Assembly (NCBI GenBank): GCA_002007465.1
Contig: LNAC01000136.1
Location: forward strand, 878,174-942,173
Source of the DNA: Ailurus styani
Lineage: Eukaryota; Chordata; Mammalia; Carnivora; Ailuridae
DNA: 64,000 bases
Direction of reading: 5' to 3'
Shown here in pieces: positions 36,888 to 53,884 of the stretch. The notes below the pieces were generated by a model. The model was not told the DNA's origin. It saw nothing but the letters and a program-made list of their open reading frames with translations, and ran no database searches. Position 1 is the first letter of the stretch, and each line of letters starts with the position of its first letter. The position numbers were made by a program, and so were the translations under genes.

Positions 36888-38354
36888 GAGATCGTGATGA
36901 TTCCATGCCGAGTTGCACCCCTAAGGGCCACCCTTTTGGCATCCAAACCCAGAATCAGAGGGAGGACCTCTAAGGGCCTTCGTCTCTTTCTAACCTTTGA
37001 ACTTCAATCCCTAGTTCTGTGATCTTGAAAAAGGAGTTAGTTGCTCAACCTTGGAACTCCCCCTTCCAGAATAAGCAGAAATCCTGGGGAGAAAAACTTC
37101 TCAAATGCTGGTTCAACTTTTTAGGTGCCATTCTTCCCTATATTCTGCCCAGTAATTATTTACCATGTCATTAGTTTTAAGATATTTTCAGGTGTATTTT
37201 TGAAAATATTTAGTTCATCATTTTTAGCTGTCCTTAGTGGAAAAATCCATCTAAATTTCCTAGTTGTCCTTTGCCAGAAGCAGAATTTTCTCACTGATTT
37301 TTCTAGAGAAAAAATTCTGTCTATGGCATTTTCTCTATAATGCAATATTTGAGATGCCTGAAAAGCTGATGATAATGGAACACTGCAGTTTTACTTAATT
37401 TTTGTTTAATAAGATCTTAGGTACAATTCTGGATTTTGATGCCAGTGCCAAAACAAGTGGTGGAGGGGGTGATTGCTCAGAAGTCAGCAATACTATGTTA
37501 TAGGGAACTTTCCTTTTTTATTATATATTTTATTTTAATCTTGTTTGTACAAAGTTTATAAAGTTCATAGGTATTACATCGGACACTAGATATTTGAAAT
37601 ACTAGCTTTTGTACAGAACACATTAATATAAATTCTAACAAAAATGCTTGAGTATCTGACAAAAGAACCCTGGCTTCCAGAAGAATCTGCCATATTTAGT
37701 AAGAAAGTCAGTCTTCCAGAGAAAGCTTGGGGCCCTGCAGTCCTGGGAGGTTAATGGTGGAAGGAACTCTCCCAGTAAGAATCTGGCAGAGAACAGGGCT
37801 GCCCGCTGGGCTCTGAATTCCAGCCAGACGGGCTTGCTGGTCTCCGCAGGGACTGTCACCCGGGCAGCTGTGGACCCGTGCATGAAAGTAGCAAGGTGCC
37901 GCTTTCTGAGCAGCTCCTTCCATGGTCACCCTGGGAATTTCTAAGCGAGACACACATGTAGGACATCTGTTTTCCGTATTCCTCTTTCGGAGCAGTGAAA
38001 ATGGTGGTTTTGTTTGAGAAAGAAAAAGAAGAAATGCCAAATAGGAGCTCAGTGTTTAAGAAAGTGGTCATGTGTCTTCATCTGCTAAATAGCTCCTATA
38101 ATATTTACTCCTTTGAGATTTTTCTCTTTTTGTGTGTGATGAAACAAATGCATTAGGGAAATTCAATTGAGTATGTTGCTCTAATCCTAGGACTCCAGCA
38201 AATTATGGACTCATTTTACTCACCTGCTTCCTGGACATCTCCACTTACAGGTCTGCCACTTTAGACAGCATGGAAGCTATGCAAATCATAGCAGTTTCCT
38301 AAACCTGATTCTCTTCTGATTTTTCTTCCCCTGTTTCCATGAAATGGAGTCAGT
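36888..38354. other. Intron 2, unassigned
   Basis: AT-rich in part. No family recognised between a SINE and the 3' end of the large LINE-1. Confidence 0.45.
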
Positions 38355-41300
38355 ATTTTTGTTTGATTGAAGGATGGCTGACACACAATGTTATATTGGT
38401 TTCAGTGTACAACGTAGTGATTTGTCAAGTCTATAGGTTATGTTAGGCTCACCGTGAGTGTGGCTACCATCTGTCACCACACAACACTATTACAATACCA
38501 TGGACTATATTCCTTGTGCTGCGCCTTTCAGTCCCATGACTTACTCATTCCATAACTGGAAGCCTGTATCTCTCATTTCCCTTGACCCATTTGTTCATCC
38601 CCCCAGCCCCTTCCCCTCTGTTAACCCATCAGGTTGGTCTCTGTATTTACAAATCTGCTTCTGCTTTTTGTCCATTTGTTGTTGTTGTTGTTTTTTAAAT
38701 TCCACATATAAGTGACATCCTAGGGTATTTGTCTTTCTCTGACTTACTTTCACTTAGTATGATACTAAATCTATCTATACTGTTGCAAATGGCATGATCT
38801 CATCCTTTCTAAGGCTGAATAACACTCCATTGTGTATGTTTATCACATCTTTATCCATTCATCTCTTGATGGACACCTAGGTTGCTTCCGTATTGTAGCT
38901 ATTGTAAATAATACTACAGTTAATAGAGGAGTGCATTTATCTTTTTGAATTAGTGTTTTTATTTTCTTTGGATATTACTCACTAGTGGAATTACTAGATC
39001 ATATGGTAGTTCTATTTTTAATTTTTTTGAGGAACCTCCGTACTGTTTCTACAGTGGTTGCACCATCTCTACATCCTCAAAAACACTTGTTATATCTTGT
39101 CTTTTTGATTCTAGCCATGCTGGTCGGTGTAAAGTGATACTTCATTATGGTTTGATTGCATTTTCCTGGTGATGGTAAGCATCTTTTCTTGTGTCTGTTG
39201 GCCGTATGTATGTCTTCTTTGAAAAAGTATTTATTCAGATCTTCTGCCCATTTTTAAGTCAGAGTACTTGTTCTTTGGTACTGAATTATACAAGTTCTTT
39301 ATATACTTTGGCTCCTAACCTCCTATTGGATATATAATTTGTAAATATCTTCTCCCATTCAGTAGATTGCCTTTTGTTTTATTGATGGGTTCTTTCTTTA
39401 TGCAGAAGCTTTTCGTTTTGGTGTGGTCCCAATAGTTTAATTTTACTTCTCTTTCCCTTGCCTGAGGAGACATGGCTAGAAAAATGTTGCTAAGGCCATT
39501 GTCAGAGACATTAATGCCTATGATTTCTTCTGTGATTTTTGTGGCTTCAGGTCTCACATTTAGATATTTAGTCTATTTTGAGTTTATTTTTGTGTCTAAG
39601 AAAGCAGTCCAGTTTCATTCTTTTGCGTGTAGCTGTCCAGTTTTCTCAACATCATGTATGAAGAGACTGTCTTTTCCCATTGCATATCCTTGCCTTTTTT
39701 GTCATAGATTAATTGATGCTGTTAGCATGGGTTTATTTCTGGGCTCTCCCTTCTTTTTCATTGATCTGTGTGTCTGTTTTGGGGTCAATACCATGCATGC
39801 TGTTTTGATGGCCTCAGCTTTGTAGTATAGCTCAAAATCTGGGATTGTGATACCAGCTTTGTTCTTCTTTATCAAGATTGCTTTGGCTATTCGGGGTCTT
39901 CTGTAACTCAGTACAAACCTTAGGATAATTTTAGTTTTGTGGAAAAAAATGCTATTGGTATTTTCATAAGAATTGCATTAAATGTATAGATTGCTTTGTG
40001 TAGTGTGGACGTTTTAACAATATTCTTTCAATCATGGAATATCTTTTTATTTGTGTCATCTTCAATTTCTGTCATTGTTTTAGAGTTTTAAGAATACAGG
40101 TCTTTGACCACCTTGGTTAAGTTTATTCCTAGGTATTTTATTCTTTCTGGCACAATTGTAAAAGGAATTATTTTCTCAATTTCTCTTTCTACTTTGTTAT
40201 TAGCATGTAGAAACAACCGATTTCTGTGTATTAAGTCTGCATCTTGCTACTTTACTGAATTTCTTTATTCTAATAGGTTTTTGATGGAGTCTTCAGGGGT
40301 TTCTATATACAGTATCAAGTTCTCTGCAAAGAGTGACAGTTTTACTTCTTCTTTACCAATTTGGATACCTGTTCTTTTTCTTGTATGATTGTTACGGCTA
40401 AGACTTTCAGTAGTATGGTTAATACAAGTGGCAAAAGTGGATGTCCTTGTCTTGTTTCTAAGAGAAACAGCTTTCAGTTTTTCACCATCGAGTATGATGT
40501 TAGCTGTGGGTTTTTCATATGTGGCCTTTATTATGTTGAGGTATGCTCCTTCTAACCTTACTTTGTTGATAATTTTTATCATAAACAGATGTTGACTTTC
40601 GTTAGATGCCTTTTCTGCCTCTAATGATGTCATCTTAGGACTTTTATCCTTCATTTTGTTCGTGGGGTATATCAGTGGATTGATTTTTGAATATACAACC
40701 ATCCTTGCATCCCCAAAGTGAATCTCCAAAACTTGATTTTGGCGAATGGTCCTTTTAATGTATCGTTGAAAGTGATTTGCTATTTTGCTGAGGATTTTTG
40801 AAATTGCATTCATCAGGGATTATGACCTCTAGGTTTCCTTTTTATATAGTGTCTTTCTCTGGTTTTGGTATCAGGGTAATGCTGGCTTTGTAGAATGAAT
40901 ATGGAAACTTTCCTTCCTCTTCTATTTTTTGGACTAGTTAGAAGAGGCATTAACTTTTCTTTAAATGTTTGGTAGAGTTTACCTGTGAATTTATCTGGTC
41001 CTGAACTTTTGTATTTTGGGAGTTTTCTGATTACTGATTCAATTTCATTACTCGTAATTCATCTGTTGAGAGTTTCTATTTCTTCCTGATTCAGTTTTGG
41101 AAAGTTGTATGTTTTGAGAAATTTGTCCATTTCTCCTGTCCAATTTGTTGGCATGTAATTTGTCATAGTATTCTCTTCTAATCCTTTGTATTTCTATGGT
41201 GTTGGTTGTTACTTCTCTTTCAATTCTGATTTTATTTGTGTCCTCTTTTCTTGCAGCTGGATAAATGTTTGTCAATTTTGTTTATCTTTTCAAAGAACCA

Positions 41301-42135
41301 ACTTTTGCATCGATCTTTTTTATTGTATTTTTAAGTCTCTATTTCATTTATTTATGCTTTGATCTTTATTATTTTCTTCCTTCTACTAAAGTTGGGTTTT
41401 ATTTATTCTTTTCCTAGTTCCTTTAGGTATAAAGTGAGATTGTTTAATTGAGCTTTTCCTTATTTCTTAATGTAGGTCTGTATTGCTGTATTTTACCCCC
41501 TTTGGTTTCGCTGTGTCCCAGAGATTCTGGACTGTTGTGTTTTTATTTTCAACTGTCTCCATGTATCTTTTTATTTCCTCTTTGGTTTCTTCATTGACCC
41601 GTTAGCTATTGAGTAGCATGTTGTTTAGCCTCCACATGTTTTTTTTCCCCCTGTTTTTTTCTTATGATTGATTTCTAATTCATACTGTTGTGGTTGGAAA
41701 ATATGCATGACATGAGTTTACTCATAAATTTAATGAGACTTGTTCTGTGGCCTAACATGTGATCTCTCCTGGAGAATGTTTCATGTTCACTTGAAAAGAA
41801 TGTGTATTTTGTTGGTTTTGGTTGGAATGTTTTGTGTATATCCATTAAGTCCATCTGGTCTAACATACCATTGAAAGAAACTGTTTTCTTATTAATTTCT
41901 TGCCTGGATGACCTATCCTTTGATGTAAGTGGGCATTAAAGTCCCATATTATTATTGTATTACTGTCCTATTCTTCCTTTAGGTCTGTGAATATTTGCTT
42001 TATGTATTTAGGTACTCCAATGTTGGGTGCATATATATTTACAGTTGTTTTATCCTCTTGTTGGATTGACCCACTTATCATTATGTAATGCTCTTGTCTT
42101 TTGCTACAGTGTTTGTTTTAAAATCTGTTTTGTCC

Positions 42136-42338
42136 AGGGTTGCCTGGATGATTCAGTTGGTTGGGTGACCAACTCTTGATTCCGGCTGACATCATGATCT
42201 CAAGGTCGTGGGATCAAGCCCTGCATCAGGCTCCATGCTCAGAGCAGAGTCTGCTTGACATTCTCCCTGTCTCTGATCTCCTCCCCTCACTTGAGCATGG
42301 TGCCTCTCTAAAATAAATACTTAAATCTTTAAAAAAGT
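42136..42338 (+). mobile_element. SINEC inside the large LINE-1
   Basis: Diverged sense copy. Target duplication AAAATCTGTTTTGTC (42120) / AAAATCTATTTTGTC (42339). Confidence 0.9.
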
Positions 42339-43841
42339 AAAATCTATTTTGTCTGATACAGATATTACTACCCCACATTTTATCCCCTACTTCTTTTTAC
42401 AGGGAATATCTTTTCCCATCCTTTCATTTTCAGTCTATGTGTGTCTTTAGGTCTGCAGTCTTTTGTAGACAATATAGATGGGTCTCTCTCTCTTTTTTTT
42501 TAAAATCCATTTCACCCTGCTGTGCCATTGTGTTAACTTTTCCGGTTGATTTGTGGGTCTCTGTTCCTTTTTTTTGTTCTTGCCCTCTTACCTTGTGATT
42601 GATGACTTTCTCCAGTGTTATGCTTGGGTTTCTTTCTCTTATTTTTTGTGTATCATAAGTTTTGGGTTTGTGATTACCATGAGGTTCATATATAACATCC
42701 TAAGTATATAACAGTCTATATTAAGTTGATGGTCATTTAAGTTCAGATGCATTTTTACTTCCTCCTCCATGTTTTATGTATATGTTGTCATTTTTTACAT
42801 CTTTTAATTAATTTTCTTCTAGCTATGGCCTTTTCTCTACCACTTAAAGAAGCTCCTTTTACATTTATTGTAAGGCTGGCTTAGTGGTGATGAACTCTTT
42901 TAATTTTTGTCTGGGAAACTCTTGATCTCTCCTTTAATTGTAATGATAATCTTGTGGATAGAGTATTTTTGATTGTAGGTTTTTTTCCTTGCAGCTCTTT
43001 GAATATATTATGCCACTTTCTCTGGCCTGCAAACTTTCTGCTGAAAAAATCTGCTCAAAGTTTTATGGGGTTTCCCCTGTACATGACTTTTAGCTTCTCT
43101 CTTGATGCTTTTAAAATTCTCTCCTTATCTTTAACCTTTGACATTTGAGTTATTATGTGTTATGGATTTCCTTGGGTTCATCTGGTTGGGAACTCTCAGT
43201 GCTTCCAGAACCTGATGTCTGTTTCCTTCCCCCAGCTTAAGGAAGTTATCTGTCATTTCTTCAAATATATTTTCCGCCCCCCTCTCTGTCTTTTCTCCTC
43301 CTGAGACCCATATGATACAAATCTTTTTTTCACTCAGTGTTTTCTGTGCAATCCCTTAATCTATCTTCATTTTTAAAAATCTTTTTTCTTTGTGCTCTTC
43401 AATTTAGGTGCTTTCCATGACCTTGTCTTTCTGATAGCTGATCTGTTCTTCTGCATCTGTTAATCTGTTGTTGATTCCCTCCAGTGTATTTTTTATTTCA
43501 GTTATTGTGTTCTTCAACTTTGGTTGTTCTTTTTTATGTTTTCTATCTCTTTGTTGAAGCTGTTATTGAAATCTTCTACTCTTCTCTCTGGTCCAGTGAG
43601 CATCTTTACAATCATTAAATTCTTCATCAGGCATATTGTTTATCTCTGTTTTATTTAGTTCTTTTTCTGTGCTTTGTCTTGTTCTTTCATTTGGAGCATA
43701 TTCCTTTGCTTTCCCATTTTGATTGATTTTCTGTGTTTGTTTCTGTGTATTAGGCAAACAGCTACTTCTAAACTTGAAGGAATGGTCTTGTGGATGGTCA
43801 TAAATTTTGTAGACTGTGTGTGTTTTGTGACTTGGGCTGAC

Positions 43842-44460
43842 TGGCTGGAGCTGTGTCTGTGTGGGCTTGGGGTCCTGGGGACTCTGTGTTGGGGTTGCCC
43901 TGGTGGGATGGCCAGAGCTGAAGTGGGCACAGACCAGGACAATCCCAGGGCTCTCCGCACAGAGGGCACACTGGCAGGACAGGGGTAGCTGAAGAAGGTA
44001 CAGGCTGTCGCAAGACTCTCTGTGCAGACGATGCCCTGGTGGGCAGTGGAGCAATAGGGTATATGTTGGGGGTCCCTGGGTGCTCCATGCAGGGGTATCC
44101 TGGCAGGATAGCTGAAGTGGGTGGAAGCAAGGTTATCCTGGGGTGCTCGGAGGGCTGGGGCCCTGGTGGGGTGACTGAAGCTGAGGCTGGCCCTTCCTGG
44201 GGTGTCCTGGGGCTCTATGTGTAGGCAGCACCCTGAAGGGTGGCTGGAACAAAGGCAGGGTACAGGCCAGGAGTCTCAGGCTGCTCCACTCACAGGATGC
44301 CCCAGAGAGGGGACAGCTGGAAGGGAGGCAGGCATGGGCCACAGCATCCTGGGGCACCTAGCACAGGGGCTGCATTGGGTGGGGTTGTGGGGTAGTTGGA
44401 GACAAAGTGGACATGTGCCAGGAGCTCCCAGAGGGTTGTGGGCCGGGGGTGCCCTAGGAG
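43842..44460 (-). repeat. Degenerate tandem monomers in LINE-1 5' UTR
   Basis: A motif like AGCTGAAG-TGG recurs on the + strand near 43842, 43916, 43987, 44048, 44110, 44172, 44242, 44314 and 44393. Spacing is about 61-79 bp. The units share CCTGGGG-GCTC and CCCTGG-GGG blocks. They sit directly upstream (minus-strand sense) of ORF1, where a LINE-1 internal promoter belongs. Confidence 0.65.
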
Positions 44461-44959
44461 GCCACCTGGGGCCAAAGCGGAGCAGGTCTGGAGTGTTCCA
44501 GTGTGCTTTGCGCCTGTGTCCCCTTGCCGTGACGGCCGCAGCCATCGTGAGTGCTGAGCCGGGGGTGCTCCGGGGCGCGCCGCCCTCCAGCCGCGTTGGT
44601 GGAACAGCTCCGGCTGGTGTGGGCTAGCGGCCTGGGGCTCGCTCTTGTCTAGGTATCAAAGTGGAGGGCACGTGTCAGCTGGGGTGCTCACTGGCCCCTC
44701 CACCCGGAGAGGGTTCCAGCAGCTCTCCTGCCCTTCTGTGGAGGCTGGAGCTTTTATAACTAGTTGCTCATTTGAATTGCAGCTTTTTTCTGTGCCCCAG
44801 GGCCGATAAATCTGCTCTCGATCTGTCAGTACTGTCTGTCCCCACTGCTGTTGGCAGCCTGGGGCCTGGGGTTCCCTCCATACCGTGGCTCTGTCTCTCC
44901 TCTGCGTGGTCTCCCTAATTTTGTTGTGCAGAAGCCATACAGTCAGCCCTCAGATTTTT

Positions 44960-45113
44960 GTTTCTTTGTTTTATTTTGTTCTAAGTTGGCTTCACCCCCA
45001 GTGTGGGGCTTAATGGGGAGCCCAACGTGGGCCTTGAACTCATGACCCTGAGATCAGTACCCAGGCTGAGATCAATAGTTGGAGGCTTAACTGGCAGAGC
45101 CCCCCAGGTGCTC
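44960..45113 (-). mobile_element. Older SINEC inside LINE-1 5' UTR
   Basis: GAACTCATGACCCTGAGATC and CCCCCCAGGTGCTCC in antisense. CAGCCCTCA-ATTTT-like sequence flanks it on both sides (44945 and 45114). Confidence 0.8.
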
Positions 45114-45227
45114 CAGCCCTCACGTTTTCATCCGGAGTATTGCTATAACTGGTGTGTCCCGCGGGAGGGGAATTCAGGGTCTTCCTGCCATCACCATTTA
45201 AGACCCTCAGCGCAAGGAGCCCGTCTT

Positions 45228-45420
45228 TTAGATTTTTTATTTTTATTTTTATTTGACAGAGAGAGAGAGATCACAAGTAGGCTGAGAGGCAGGCAGAGAG
45301 AGAGGAGGAAGCAGGCTCCCTGCTGAGCAGGGAGCCCGATGTGGGCCTCGATCCCAGGACCCTGAGATCATGACCTGAGCTGAAAGCAGAGGTTTTAACC
45401 CACTGAGCCACCCAGGCACC
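45228..45420 (-). mobile_element. Can-SINE, full length
   Basis: Perfect 15-bp target duplication CAAGGAGCCCGTCTT at 45213-45227 and 45421-45435. Confidence 0.96.
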
Positions 45421-45435
45421 CAAGGAGCCCGTCTT

Positions 45436-45929
45436 AACACAAAGCTGCTCCCACGTTGCACAAGGGGCCCTCTGCTCCCACATGGTGTGTCCTCTCTGGG
45501 GGCTTGAATGTGCTCGTCACACTGCCCCTGCTCCCGCTGTACGTGGAAGGATTTAGCCACGTTGTGGGAAAATATGCACAAAACCCCACTTTGTGTAACA
45601 CACAGATGTTGTTCACAGTGTACAGAAGTCCTTCATATACCAGTAAAATTTATTTAAAAACAGGTCACTCTCTTCCTCGTTCCCCCCTGCCTTTCATAAT
45701 ATTTTTTCCTGGAGCCGTCTCTGGGGCCCTGGCAGGGCCACGCTCCCTCCCAGCCCCCCTCATATCTGTCAGGCCATTCTTGATCGGGGTGACCGAGCGG
45801 CTTCTGACCGCAGAAACTTTCCGAATAAATAGAGGTCACAGAGAGGCAAGTAAGTGTGTTTCGTGACCCTAGATGGGGCAGATAAAGGGCGTTGAGGGGA
45901 CAAGTGACAAACTTGGGATAAGGTCTCAG
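45436..45929. other. Intron 2, unassigned
   Basis: May be an extension of the LINE-1 5' region or unique DNA; I could not decide. Confidence 0.35.
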
Positions 45930-46262
45930 GATGAGATTACAATATTGTGTCAATGTTCTTGTCTTGATTTTGGTCATTATTCTGTGATTTTATAGTCCCA
46001 TGTCCTGTTTTTATGAAATCACACTGAAGTCTTTAGTGATAAAGAGGCATTGTGTCTGCGACTTCCCTGCACGTGTTTCAGGCAGAAGGCCTGGGCGCCT
46101 GTGTGTCTCGCACACACGCTCGGAGGGTGAGGGGGTGGATGATGCGGCACGGTCATAGATTGTCAACATCGGGGCAATCTTGAAAGGCGGAGAGGAAGTC
46201 TTGTACCATCTCCCCCCACGCTTTTGCATGCCTTAAATTATTTCAAAATAAGCTTAAAAAGA
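45930..46262 (+). mobile_element. Old LINE-1 3' end
   Basis: Sequence of the type ATATTGTGTCAATGTTCTTG at the left and TTATTTCAAAATAAGCTTAA at the right matches the 3' region of ancient mammalian LINE-1 copies. No open frame. Confidence 0.55.
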
Positions 46263-46851
46263 ACGATCTTGACGGGTGGGAGACCTAGCCAGGAGGAGAA
46301 CTCTAAACTCGGAATACTTCTGGGCTCCTTGCATTCAGTGAGTTCCAAACCCAGTTTCCAATAATCGGGTTTCTAAGGAGACTGCAGCCCCCTCTTCCTT
46401 CAAGCCAGAGTTCCTGCATTGTGTCCCCCTCACTTGGCTGAACAGTCACTGGCTGTTGCTCTCCTGGCTGAGCCCCGCTGGTTACCTGAAAGCTCAGGGT
46501 CGTCTTGCCCCAGCCTCCGGCCCTGGGCGCCCACGGAGAAGCCCGCGTTCCTCTGGGGTACCTCCCTGGCTCCGCTCCCCTCTCTCCTGGAAGAGTCGAA
46601 TACCGGGCTTACCCATTGCAGCACGTAGCGGTCAGGACAGCATGGGTTACGCTGCAGGATCCAACTGCCCCCAGCCTTCAGCTTCCTTAGCACAATGAAT
46701 GCGCTCTCGCTCATGCTCGGTATGCAGGGTGGTGGGTCCGGGCGTCTCTGCTCACTGTACTCGCTCAGGGAGGTGGGAATCCTTGTGACATCCCGGCGAC
46801 TCTCCTGGGGCTGCCCCTCAGCAGGTGAGCTGAAGGTAGTCGTTGTATTTA
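46263..46851. other. Intron 2, unassigned
   Basis: GC-rich with several overlapping short open frames and no recognisable product. Confidence 0.45.
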
Positions 46852-46957
46852 GGGGGCACCTGGTGGGCTCAGTCAGTGGAGCTGCTGACTCTTGGTCTTG
46901 GGGTCGTGAGTTTGAGCTCCCCTCTGGGTGTAGAGATAACTTCAGGTTTTTAAAAAG
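46852..46957 (+). mobile_element. Short older SINEC
   Basis: GGGGGCACCTGGTGGGCTCA, GGGGTCGTGAGTTTGAGCTC and TTTTTAAAAAG; the TC-rich part is absent. A 258-codon open frame running through it and the next SINE is not a gene. Confidence 0.75.
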
Positions 46958-47291
46958 TCGTCAGGAGGAGAGCAGCATGAGAGGCAGGCACCCCCGAAGC
47001 AAGGATTCCACCTGCCACCAGGGGCAGAACAAGGCAGGCAGGCTGGCCAGAAGTCACCAGGGCTCCTCCTCCTGGGAGAGACTTTCCTGTCCGCGAGCTT
47101 CTCTGTGCCCTGTGCTGTGGCTGGCGCAGGCTGCCGTCATCCCGCCCATGTTCGTTGGCTGTTATTTTCTCGGGATGCGCTGTGTGTTTGATGATGGATG
47201 TGTGTATGGGCGGCATGTCTGCGGGCTGCCCGCGCCACTGGGCGCTGCGCTGGGTTCTGGGATAGCAGGAGCGTTAAGACACTGGCCCGTT

Positions 47292-47479
47292 GGGGCGCCT
47301 GGGTGGCTCAGGTCGGTTAAGCCGCTGCCTTCGGCTCAGGTCATGATCTCAGGGTCCTGGGATCGAGTCCCACTTCGGGCTCCCTGCTTGGCGGAGAGCC
47401 TGCTTCTCCCTCTCCCTGCCACTCTGCGTACTTGTGCTATCTCCTTGTCAAATAAATTAATAAAATCTTAAAAAAAAAA
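47292..47479 (+). mobile_element. Can-SINE, full length
   Basis: GGGGCGCCTGGGTGGCTCAG to CAAATAAATTAATAAAATC and poly(A). Target duplication AGACACTGGCCCGTT (47277) / AGACACTGGCCTGTT (47480). Confidence 0.95.
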
Positions 47480-47849
47480 AGACACTGGCCTGTTACCAAG
47501 ACTGGGAAGAAAAGAGATCCTTTCAATGTGGAGCGTAGAGCCAAGCCCACGGTGGGGAGAGACCATCTGATCCTATTCGGGAGGAAGAGGGTGGCGGGAG
47601 GCAGGCAGGGAAATGGACAGAAGACAGCCCCAGGGCTCCAGGCACACACTGTCCAGGTTCTCTGGGCTGTGCTCTCTCTCCAACTTTGAGTAGGGTAGGT
47701 GATGCCAAATGGGCTCGTGGGTGGGATTCAAAGTCATGGCTGAAAGGCCATCAGTGTGTCCTCTTTTGGTCAAGAAATGTCTGTCACAATAAGGCTAGTT
47801 TTCCTTACATCTAGGTGATACTCTGTAATTGATAAATCATATACCTTAA

Positions 47850-47980
47850 AAGTCATTGGCTCCTTTTACAAATGAGGATGCAAAGATAAGGAACTGTTGG
47901 GGTCCTGAAAATGCACTAGAACTCAGGGTCCTATTCCTGGTCCAGGGCGCTTCCCACTAACCCATGCTGCCTAGACCTGT
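47850..47980 (+). repeat. MIR fragment
   Basis: CCTTTTACAAATGAGGATGC and AGAACTCAGGGTCCTATTCC with TAACCCATGCTGCCT fit MIR. Confidence 0.5.
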
Positions 47981-48504
47981 CTGAGATTCTGCAGCTGGGA
48001 TCCTCTCCCTGCCGAGGATCCCACAGTCCGGGGGGAAGAGTTGATAGCCACTCTTGATGGAGAGGGAGGCAAAGCCATGCTGATTTCATCAGGGCTCTCG
48101 GTTTTGCCCCAAGTCAAGTATATCTCTAAGATTTCCCTTTTCTTCAGCTTCCTGTTGGATTGTTAATGAGGATGAATAACACAAGATATGAGCAGCTTTT
48201 CAGGGAGTACCATATACACGCAAGCAGATCACAGCTGCTAAGTGGATGCTTTGCTGACTCACAGCTGCCAGTGAATAGCCAGCTCTGCATGATGTCATTG
48301 CCCTGAGATGCGGCCGGATGGGGGAGCAGAGGAGAGGCCGGATTCCTGTCTCTCTCAGCAGGATTCCCTTGTCTGTGCAACTTGCAGCCAAGGGAGGGGA
48401 TGTTGGATCTCTGTGGCCAACACATGGGCACGTTGGGGATGTAAGCCAACCATATCATTTTCATTTGCTAAGGTCTGGCAAGATTTCTGGCCCTGTGCTA
48501 GCCT

Positions 48505-48580
48505 TACATTGATTAAATGAGATAATGTGTGTTCACCTCTTGGCACACAGGAAGTAGGCAATAAATGGTAGCTGATAGAA
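48505..48580 (+). repeat. MIR 3' end fragment
   Basis: GATTAAATGAGATAATGTGT then CTTGGCACACAGGAAGTAGG and CAATAAATGGTAGCTG is a typical MIR 3' end. An imperfect AATA(G/A) run follows. Confidence 0.55.
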
Positions 48581-48690
48581 TAGGAATAATGACAGCAATA
48601 ATCTGAAGTACTGTAATAATGGAGCAATAGTATTAGAGCAATAGTTATTGAATGATAGTAATGATGAATATAATAGTATAGCAATAATCG
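48580..48690. repeat. Imperfect AATAG/AATAAT low-complexity repeat
   Basis: Repeated AATAATGA, GCAATAGT and GAATATAATAGTATAG units without a strict period. It probably grew from the A-rich tail of the adjoining MIR. Confidence 0.6.
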
Positions 48691-48754
48691 GCATGGGGGG
48701 GGTTGCGGTGGGAGTGGCTCTCCAAATGGGAAGGAGTTTTATCACTGATGTCTG

Positions 48755-48862
48755 ATAAAGAAGCAGACATGTGGGAACTCTCTGCACTTTCTTAGTTTGA
48801 CTGTGAACCTAAAACTGATCTAAGAAATAGTCTACTAAGTTATATTAAAAAAAAAAAAAGGA
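48755..48862 (+). mobile_element. Short LINE-1 3' tail
   Basis: The stretch ATGTGGGAACTCTCTGCACT followed by GTGAACCTAAAACTGATCTA and poly(A) at about 48846-48859 is the known end of old LINE-1 3' UTRs. Confidence 0.6.
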
Positions 48863-49319
48863 AAGTGGAAAAAACAAACCGACTGACACAGCTAGCTGGT
48901 GATGTGTCTGTTCTCTGCACCCCAGGCTCTCCCTTACTGCTGTATCGAAGCAGACCTGTTTCTGCCCCCCGCCTCCCCCCCGACCCCCGCCGGGCTGCCA
49001 GGACAAAAAAAAAAGGTTCTTTTCAAATTGCTTTGCCTGCTATGCAGATGTTCAAATGACAGTGATAATCCATGGGTCTTGGGTATCTCTGTTCACCAGT
49101 GGGTGCCAAATGCCAGTGGCACTGGCCCCAGTCTCTCTGTGGCTCTCCCTGAGTGAAGCAGCCACATCTTCTACACTGGTGGGAGCTGCCACTGCGTGGC
49201 TTGCGTGTGAGTAGAGATTGTTCCTAATCCACAGCCTGGGGGAAGTCTTGTCCTCCAAGTCACCAACGGCGTGGCTTCCTTTCCTTCACCCAATGACAGG
49301 TTCTCTTTCCTCTGTGCAG

Positions 49320-49474
49320 GAGAATGCCCAGCTAATCAAAGAAGTGGAAGTGGACAAGGTCTGTGCCCTGTCCAGGGACCAGGTGGAGGCCATCAAGCAG
49401 CTCTGGCAGGACCCAGGAATCCAGGAGTGTTACGACAGGAGAAGGGAGTACCAGCTGTCGGACTCAGCCAAATA
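49320..49474 (+). CDS. GNA14: GNA14 exon 3 (G alpha-14 helical domain)
   Basis: The exon starts after the acceptor TGTGCAG and ends before the donor GTGAGT. It starts in phase 0 and ends with the first two bases (TA) of a tyrosine codon completed by exon 4. It encodes about residues 104-155, running from [11 protein letters not shown] to YQLSDSAK. This is part of the all-alpha helical domain that covers the bound nucleotide, including the conserved [19 protein letters not shown] segment of Gq-class proteins. The stretch [19 protein letters not shown] separates GNA14 from GNAQ, which has VEKVSAFENPYVDAIKSLW here. The length of 155 nt equals the corresponding GNAQ exon. No frameshift or stop is present. 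Confidence 0.96.
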
Positions 49475-53855
<4,381 letters not shown>

Positions 53856-53884
53856 TAACCTAAAGAATAGAGTCTATCTTGCTA

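Larger units (their letters stand above)
38355..45210 (-). mobile_element. Nearly full-length decayed LINE-1
   Basis: Read on the minus strand the order is 5' UTR (about 45210-43800, GC-rich with degenerate monomers), ORF1 remains (near 43563-43760, with KINQNGKAKEYAPNERTRQS and NNMPDEEF), ORF2 endonuclease and reverse transcriptase remains (about 43000-39300) and 3' UTR to about 38355. The longest surviving ORF2 piece is 182 codons at 40265-40813. Many stops and frameshifts make it inactive. SINEs at 42136-42338 and 44960-45113 were inserted later. The exact 5' end is uncertain. Confidence 0.82.

Noticed and set aside
40265..40813. 182-codon minus-strand frame with reverse-transcriptase similarity
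   Set aside because: It is a surviving piece of LINE-1 ORF2 inside a decayed element, not an independent gene.
43563..44054. 163-codon minus-strand frame
   Set aside because: It joins LINE-1 5' UTR monomers to ORF1 remains; not a host gene.
46695..47471. 258-codon open frame, the longest in the window
   Set aside because: It reads through two SINEs (46852-46957 and 47292-47479) and ends in SINE sequence; no known domain.
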